From assembly GCA_018666235.1 (NCBI GenBank), contig JABJAB010000009.1, positions 1-27,558 of the forward strand: DNA of 27,558 bases, in the 5' to 3' direction. The position numbers and the translations under genes were made by a program. The stretch comes from Ilumatobacter sp. Lineage in GTDB: Bacteria; Actinomycetota; Acidimicrobiia; Acidimicrobiales; Ilumatobacteraceae. Shown in pieces: positions 23,038 to 27,558 of this stretch. Numbering within the stretch: the stretch's first letter is position 1; each line of letters starts with the position of its first letter. The notes beneath the pieces are model-generated. The model did not search any database. It was not told where the DNA came from and worked only from the letters and a program-made list of their open reading frames with translations.

Positions 23038-23804
23038 GACAGCGCATCTGTGGCGGACTGAACTTCTTGACGCCGCTGAGACACGGTAGTGGTGCTCTCG
23101 GCAATCAACTGTTCCATCTCTGAGGCGTTCGGATCTTTTCGAAGCCGCACACTGGTTTCGAGCGCTCCGCGTAGGCTCGCCACGCTGATCGACAGCGTAC
23201 GCAATGCGTCGCTCAGGTTCGCATGCTCGGCGCTGTTCGCCAACGCCTGGCATCGATTCTCAAGGTCCACGGCACGGGTTCGCACGGTCTGCCAGGCAAG
23301 CTCCAGTTGCTGCACATCCGTCGAGCGAAGCACGTCAATGCTGCCTTGATCGGCTAACCAACGGCTCAGTCCAACAATCTCGCCAGCAGACCGACGGCTG
23401 GCGCTTCGTTCCGCCTGCTGCTTGTCTGAGCGACGCGATGCGGACGCGACAATTCCAGCAATTAACGCGAAACCGGCAAGCGCAATGAGGATGATTGCAA
23501 ACCACTGATTGCTCGTCAGTCCACCGTCGGATTCGCCATCGTCTGGTGTCTGCGCCGGCGGCTGCTCTGGCTCTGGCTCTGGCTCTGGCGCTGGCTCTGG
23601 CTCTGGCGCTGACTCGCCACCTACGCCGTCAGCTGGGAGAGTGATACCGCCACCGACGCCATCAGCTGGGAGAGTGATACCGCCACCTTCAAGTGGTGGC
23701 GTGCCGTCACTAGAGCACGCTCCGAGCAGTGCTAACGAACCGACCACCAGGACGCAGCTACGTCGGACGCGGCACATGGCAACCGTGTTTCGCCAGCTGG
23801 TCAT
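23022..23804 (-). CDS. Predicted lipoprotein / membrane-anchored protein with Pro-Glu repeat
   Basis: A 260-residue protein I do not recognise. An n-region with arginines and a hydrophobic stretch ending LALLGAC gives a lipobox with Cys near residue 30. A low-complexity extracytoplasmic linker follows: an 11-residue tandem duplication (GGGITLPADGV twice) and a (Pro-Glu/Ala) run. Then comes one transmembrane helix (WFAIILIALAGFALIAGIVA, about 105-124) and a charged, mostly helical tail of about 135 residues with possible coiled coil. The architecture suggests a short outside region and a cytoplasmic tail, or a double anchor. The ATG at 23804 has no Shine-Dalgarno but overlaps (ATGA) the stop of a small ORF that does. 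An ATG at 23777 would also give a good signal peptide. Function unknown. Confidence 0.75.
   Translation of the reverse strand: MTSWRNTVAMCRVRRSCVLVVGSLALLGACSSDGTPPLEGGGITLPADGVGGGITLPADGVGGESAPEPEPAPEPEPEPEQPPAQTPDDGESDGGLTSNQWFAIILIALAGFALIAGIVASASRRSDKQQAERSASRRSAGEIVGLSRWLADQGSIDVLRSTDVQQLELAWQTVRTRAVDLENRCQALANSAEHANLSDALRTLSISVASLRGALETSVRLRKDPNASEMEQLIAESTTTVSQRRQEVQSATDALSYAVT
23564..23611. repeat. Hexanucleotide tandem repeat, eight units
   Basis: Eight consecutive GCTCTG-type units (two read GCGCTG) inside the lipoprotein gene encode the Pro-Glu/Pro-Ala run on the minus strand. Unit length is a multiple of three, so gain or loss of units changes linker length without frameshift. 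Confidence 0.9.
23623..23688. repeat. 33-bp tandem duplication
   Basis: Two adjacent 33-bp copies (23623-23655 and 23656-23688) differ at only two positions and encode the repeated 11-residue segment GGGITLPADGV of the lipoprotein. Near identity at DNA level points to a recent duplication. Confidence 0.9.
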
Positions 23805-23860
23805 CGGGCACCGCCAGCACAGCCGAAGGTCTGAACATCAAATTGATCGGCTTTTAACAC
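23801..23860 (-). CDS. Possible 19-codon ORF translationally coupled to the lipoprotein
   Basis: A GTG at 23860 is preceded by GGAGG with 7-nt spacing, the best ribosome-binding site in this stretch. It opens a 19-codon frame, VLKADQFDVQTFGCAGGAR, whose TGA stop overlaps the lipoprotein ATG as ATGA. The arrangement is that of a coupled leader peptide. Conservation of the peptide cannot be judged here. Confidence 0.35.
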   Translation of the reverse strand: MLKADQFDVQTFGCAGGAR

Positions 23861-23884
23861 AGTTTTTCCTCCGTCGATGTGTTG

Positions 23885-23899
23885 GCGACAGCGTGTCGC
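23885..23899. promoter_or_regulatory. Short palindrome in the lipoprotein leader
   Basis: GCGACA-GCG-TGTCGC is a 15-bp palindrome 25 nt before the coupled ORF start. It could be an operator or a small RNA hairpin. The rest of 23900-24003 shows no gene. Confidence 0.3.
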
Positions 23900-23946
23900 A
23901 TCTTCACATTTTGTCATCACACACTAAGCGAGAACCGGATCATATT

Positions 23947-23972
23947 CCGGGCAGTCGCACCATTACGCCCGG
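23947..23972. terminator. Weak hairpin after the flippase-family gene
   Basis: CCGGGC (23947-23952) and GCCCGG (23967-23972) form a 6-bp stem with a 14-nt loop, 31 nt past the stop of the minus-strand gene ending at 24004. There is no T-run, so a terminator role is only suggested by position. Confidence 0.25.
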
Positions 23973-24003
23973 GATACCAAAGTCCTTGCGATCGGCCGTC
24001 GAC

Positions 24004-26436
24004 CTAGATGTACTTCTGCTTGGTCAGCCAGTTGAATGAGAAGAACCCCAAGATCGGCGGCAGGTAGGCCGTCATCACACGGTGGATGATCGCAATTGAC
24101 ACAGCTTGTTCGGCCGGGACGCCAGATGCGGTGAGCAACCCGCTCATCGTGGCCTCGGCTACGCCAATCCCTCCCGGAACCGGTGCTAATCCTGCAAGAA
24201 GCCCGGTTCCAACGCTCACGAAAATGACGGCCGCAAACGGAAGAGATGCACCAAAAGCAGCCATCGTTGCAGCGAGCGAAAGGGCGCCGATCAACTTGTT
24301 CAGTGTCTCCCCAGCAAAGATCTGCCCCAGCGTGCTCGGCGACAGAACAATCTCCCTAACCGACATCACCGCCTCACGCAATACCGGTAGGACCTTTTCG
24401 CGGAACTTAGGCATCGCCAGCACAACCACCAGTCCGACAACTACAACAGCGATGGCAATCGCGATCAGCCCACCGGCGTCGAAGTTAGTCAACGAATTGG
24501 TCTCTACTTCTTGACCAATCGCCCACGCACACAGCACCAGCAGAACTACTTCGGCGAGGAAACCGATAAAGCCGATCACCGGCCCCTGCGTCGTGGCAAC
24601 TGTCAACGACACGCCGAAGTTTTGGAGGAACCTAATATTCATGCCAACCGAGCCGACAACTGACGGTACTACCAGCCCGATGAAGCTCTTCGCCGACTGC
24701 AACAACATCGTCGGCGAGAATGGCAATGGCTGTGTGACAATTGCTTTGAGGCTTATGTATTCAGTTGAATAGCTCGCGATCTTGATGAGGAATGCAACCA
24801 CTAGCCAAGCCAGTGAAGCGTTTTGCACTTCGTCGACAAGCGTGTCAAAGCCGACATCTGTTACCTGGCTGATTAACGCATTGGCCGCAATCACTGCCCC
24901 TAAGGCGACGAAGACCTGACTGATCTTGACGCGTTTGACGGCAGCCAGTTCAGGTGCTTCGGCGCCGAGTTGCTCCGCAAGGTCGCGCCGCAGGGTTTCA
25001 GCCTCCACGCCGGCCGCCTTGAGTTGTTTGCGTAGTTCGGGCTCCAGCGCAGCTTCCTGCACGAACGGTAACGTCGACTCCAGGACCTCACGTTCGACGA
25101 CATCGACGGCCGCTGTAACTGAGCGCGTCGATCCAGCGGCGATCGCCTCTACGGCAAGCATTGAGGTCACGTCGCTGGCGATCTGCTGATCGGTAGGAAA
25201 CAACGAAGCTTTACTCAATCCCAGGAGTTCAACAGTCTCTGGCAACACTCTGATTGACGCCTGTTGGAGCCCACCGTGGGTTATCCGGGCCTTGGTATGG
25301 AGGTCACGTAGTTCTCGCCAGGCTGATCGAAGCGTCGCATCGTCAGGATGATCGAACGGTTCGCCTAGTGGGCCAGCCGACACGAGCAGCACGTCGCCTT
25401 CGCCGCCTTGACCGACCCCGACGATGGCCGGAACGCACACGCCAGCGTCACGCGCAGTCAGCACGGCGAGTGCTTCGTGTTGCGCCTGCTCAGACCGTCC
25501 GCTGCGAGGTGACGGGCCCGCCGTTCGGTACCACAACGAACGCCAAACCCGTTCTGCGCTCTGTTGGCTCTCGGCGTCGATGCCATAGATCTTAATGTTC
25601 AATGGTGTTCCTTCAGGCGTCTCCGCCGTTGCCAGCCCAACCGTGCCGGGCTGCTCACTTTCGTAAGCGAGGTCAGCAACTACAATGCCGACGCCAGCGA
25701 GAGTTGCCTTGAGTCGCTCGATCGACGGCAGCCCTTCGGGTGACCCGTACACCAGCCGAACGAGCGCCACGCTGAAAAGGCCCAGGGAGAGGGACCCAGA
25801 CGCTGCTGTCGGTGTCGTGAGTCCAAGCAGGAGAGGGCCAAAGATGCCAGCGGCGGTCATCCAGCGCAACAGCCGTTGTGCGTGAGAATTGACGTACCGC
25901 CCCAGAACGAGCGCAACGATGACAACAAGCATGGGTCGCAACGTCGGGTAAGGCGGGAGTTCTTTTGCCGTGACCAACTCAGGGATTAAATCCGGCCAAG
26001 CTTCCGAGACAACTCTCGTTCCAATCAAGCCGAGCGCTATCGAGACGAAGACCGACCAGAAGAGGTCCCGAAGAAGCCCTCGTCCGAGCGTCCCGCTAAA
26101 CAGGCTCATGACAATCAGCGAAAGCGCCATGATTCCCGATCCGCTGTAGGCGATCCAAGAAATAGCTCGAATCCAGTCCGGGAGATCGGAAAAAAGCTCG
26201 AGTACTCGCACATCGAGTGGCGCGTTGTTCGACGCCGCCCATCCGAACAGCACGAATGCCGCAGCAGACAAAATCAACCGAGCAACATCAGAGGGGCGGC
26301 GTCGCCGAGGCACGCCAGGGTCAGACAGAAAAAGCGGCGTCTTTATAAAAGCCTCGGCACTCAGTTGACGAGAGGCGAGGAAATTGCGTTCTGCCCCCTT
26401 GGACATGTCATCAGTACCGTCGGTCATCTTCTCCAC
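24004..26436 (-). CDS. LPG-synthase/flippase-family membrane protein with degenerate kinase-like insert
   Basis: An 810-residue multi-domain membrane protein. Residues about 50-230 hold five to seven transmembrane helices. About 240-450 is a soluble domain with protein-kinase-like remnants: QHEAL at 319-323, LRDLHTKARITHGGL ending near 390, and LLGLSKAS at 404-411, where active kinases have HGD/HxD and a DxG or DF. The C-terminal part (about 505-800) is the eight-helix lysylphosphatidylglycerol-synthase transmembrane/flippase-like domain, with VPGGIGVAEA (about 747-756) as its signature. No aminoacyl-transferase domain is present, so this is not a complete MprF. Similar large proteins occur in actinobacteria and are thought to act in envelope lipid or glycan handling. 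The GTG start at 26436 is favoured over ATG 26427 by GGGAG 6-7 nt upstream. The gene follows the next membrane gene by 63 nt. Confidence 0.85.
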   Translation of the reverse strand: MEKMTDGTDDMSKGAERNFLASRQLSAEAFIKTPLFLSDPGVPRRRRPSDVARLILSAAAFVLFGWAASNNAPLDVRVLELFSDLPDWIRAISWIAYSGSGIMALSLIVMSLFSGTLGRGLLRDLFWSVFVSIALGLIGTRVVSEAWPDLIPELVTAKELPPYPTLRPMLVVIVALVLGRYVNSHAQRLLRWMTAAGIFGPLLLGLTTPTAASGSLSLGLFSVALVRLVYGSPEGLPSIERLKATLAGVGIVVADLAYESEQPGTVGLATAETPEGTPLNIKIYGIDAESQQSAERVWRSLWYRTAGPSPRSGRSEQAQHEALAVLTARDAGVCVPAIVGVGQGGEGDVLLVSAGPLGEPFDHPDDATLRSAWRELRDLHTKARITHGGLQQASIRVLPETVELLGLSKASLFPTDQQIASDVTSMLAVEAIAAGSTRSVTAAVDVVEREVLESTLPFVQEAALEPELRKQLKAAGVEAETLRRDLAEQLGAEAPELAAVKRVKISQVFVALGAVIAANALISQVTDVGFDTLVDEVQNASLAWLVVAFLIKIASYSTEYISLKAIVTQPLPFSPTMLLQSAKSFIGLVVPSVVGSVGMNIRFLQNFGVSLTVATTQGPVIGFIGFLAEVVLLVLCAWAIGQEVETNSLTNFDAGGLIAIAIAVVVVGLVVVLAMPKFREKVLPVLREAVMSVREIVLSPSTLGQIFAGETLNKLIGALSLAATMAAFGASLPFAAVIFVSVGTGLLAGLAPVPGGIGVAEATMSGLLTASGVPAEQAVSIAIIHRVMTAYLPPILGFFSFNWLTKQKYI

Positions 26437-26499
26437 AGCAATCTCCCTTCTTGTCCGACACAGCCTGACACGTCTGATCTTCTCAATCGGCTCATTTGG

Positions 26500-27558
26500 C
26501 TACTCCGTCGCGACGGACTCCGACGCTGGACGACGAGTGAAGACGACCTCGGGTACCACACGGTGATATCGATCGAACATGGTGACGATCAACGTCAAGA
26601 GCAAGACGAAGAACACCGTCGCTGCTTCATTCAACCGCTCGTCCCCACTGCGAGCCAGCGCGATGAACACCAAGGCGGCGGCCAGGTTCACGACCGCCAT
26701 CACCGCAAACTCCCCCGATGTCGTCGCCCAGCTTCGGCCACGCTGCGCAAACCGGAAACCCACGAACGAGTTGGCGACGATGACAAACGACACCGCCACG
26801 ACCGTTCCCAGAATGTTGTTGTCGTTTCCCGGCAGCATCTGAGCAAAGATGATCGTCACCATCGACACCAAGGCAATCTTCTCGAACATGTACCAACTGA
26901 GGATCGAACGCGGTCGGTCCGGAACCTCGGCCAACTCCACTTGACGAATGGTCTTGTCAACATCCATGTTGAACGACCAGTCCGGCGCCGGTGCATCCCG
27001 CGAAATCTTTCTGACGGCGAAACCGATACCGATGCCGACAACGACAAGCAATCCGACGAACCAGAGGTTCTCGCTGATCGCTGTTCCCCACGATGTCGAG
27101 GTGGACACGCCGAAGACGTCTTCTTTCATGAAGTCGGTGAAGTCAAGTTGTGCAATGTGGATCCACCATTCCTGTGGCAGCTTGATGAAGATCCAGATGA
27201 ACGCAGCCATGCCGATGACCTGACGTCGATTGAGCCGTGCCGGGTTCCACCAAAGCCGGACGACCTCGTACGCAATGAAGAAGTACTCGAAGGTGTTCGG
27301 GAAGATGATCAAGAGCGCTCGAACGTCAAAAAGTTCAAAGAGCAGCACACCGACCAACCGGTAGTACCAAAGGAACCGGGCAACACCGAACGCGAACGGA
27401 TCAGTCCAGTTACGCAAGGTCGACAGGTACGCAATTGTCAGGTAGTAGATATCGAGGGCCTTGTCGTAACCCTGATAACCGGTGAGGTCGAGGTCCGTGT
27501 TGTTCTGAAAGATCGTCTGATCCGCGGCGTCGATGACCAGCGCGGCCAGGATCGCCGG
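26500..27558 (-). CDS. Multi-pass integral membrane protein, N-terminus beyond right edge
   Basis: The reading frame is open to the last base of the window, so the gene begins outside it; a start at 27417 would be a TTG inside continuous coding sequence. About 352 residues are visible. The added upstream part ends LTIAYLSTLRNW and joins the FAFGVARFLWYYRLVGVLLF helix without interruption. About eight hydrophobic helices are seen (for example LLIIFPNTFEYFFIAYEVV, NLWFVGLLVVVGIGIGFAV, LGTVVAVSFVIVANSFVGF, VNLAAALVFIALA and TVFFVLLLTLIVTMF), with a polar loop of about 45 residues around SRDAPAPDWSFNMDVDKTIR. I do not recognise the family and see no catalytic motif. The flippase-family gene follows 63 nt downstream on the same strand, so the two probably form an operon with a joint envelope role. 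Confidence 0.75.
   Translation of the reverse strand, partial: PAILAALVIDAADQTIFQNNTDLDLTGYQGYDKALDIYYLTIAYLSTLRNWTDPFAFGVARFLWYYRLVGVLLFELFDVRALLIIFPNTFEYFFIAYEVVRLWWNPARLNRRQVIGMAAFIWIFIKLPQEWWIHIAQLDFTDFMKEDVFGVSTSTSWGTAISENLWFVGLLVVVGIGIGFAVRKISRDAPAPDWSFNMDVDKTIRQVELAEVPDRPRSILSWYMFEKIALVSMVTIIFAQMLPGNDNNILGTVVAVSFVIVANSFVGFRFAQRGRSWATTSGEFAVMAVVNLAAALVFIALARSGDERLNEAATVFFVLLLTLIVTMFDRYHRVVPEVVFTRRPASESVATE

Noticed and set aside
23564..23688. CRISPR-like array
   Set aside because: The repeats are short, directly tandem without spacers and lie in frame within a gene.

Overview
The window is GC-rich and gene-dense, and looks like the chromosome of an actinobacterium. The likeliest group is the Acidimicrobiia (Ilumatobacter-like), an inference from gene content and base composition and not from a marker gene. 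Supporting signs are a PPOX/F420-type flavin oxidoreductase, a coenzyme-B12 acyl-CoA mutase, many short-chain dehydrogenases (SDRs), and several genes that start 6-7 nt after a -10-like hexamer with no Shine-Dalgarno (leaderless style). There are no rRNA, tRNA, CRISPR or transposase genes.

Left part (1-11.4 kb): a long minus-strand array is the main feature. From a divergent promoter at 9.21-9.28 kb it reads boxC (benzoyl-CoA-dihydrodiol lyase), boxB (benzoyl-CoA epoxidase oxygenase), an alpha/beta hydrolase, a benzoate-CoA-ligase-type AMP-forming enzyme, an SDR, an ACAD10/11- and LvaA-like small-molecule kinase, an exopolyphosphatase (Ppx/GppA) and the first 29 codons of a gene that looks like glutaminyl-tRNA synthetase. 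A PaaX-type repressor gene is transcribed the other way, and a thiolase follows it convergently. Together the ligase, BoxB and BoxC would activate benzoate (or a relative) to its CoA thioester, epoxidise the ring and open it hydrolytically. The dedicated reductase BoxA and the aldehyde dehydrogenase BoxD are not in the window. Two related 29-nt perfect or near-perfect palindromes sit in two spacers of this array.

Middle part (11.5-18.8 kb): a small conserved hypothetical gene; a divergent SDR/PPOX pair; an isobutyryl-CoA-mutase-like large subunit overlapping by 1 nt an acetylpolyamine-amidohydrolase/HDAC-like gene; a Pth2-type peptidyl-tRNA hydrolase divergent from inorganic pyrophosphatase; another SDR; and a YjdM/PhnA zinc-ribbon protein. 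Convergent pairs are separated by strong hairpins.

Right part (19.1-27.56 kb): a membrane GAF-GGDEF-EAL cyclic-di-GMP protein, an HdeD-like membrane protein, an endonuclease/exonuclease/phosphatase-fold protein, a repeat-containing lipoprotein preceded by a tiny translationally coupled ORF, a very large LPG-synthase/flippase-family membrane protein with a degenerate kinase-like insert, and a multi-pass membrane protein that runs off the right edge. This part is about envelope and signalling functions, and its 22.9-26.4 kb stretch looks less GC-rich by eye than the rest.
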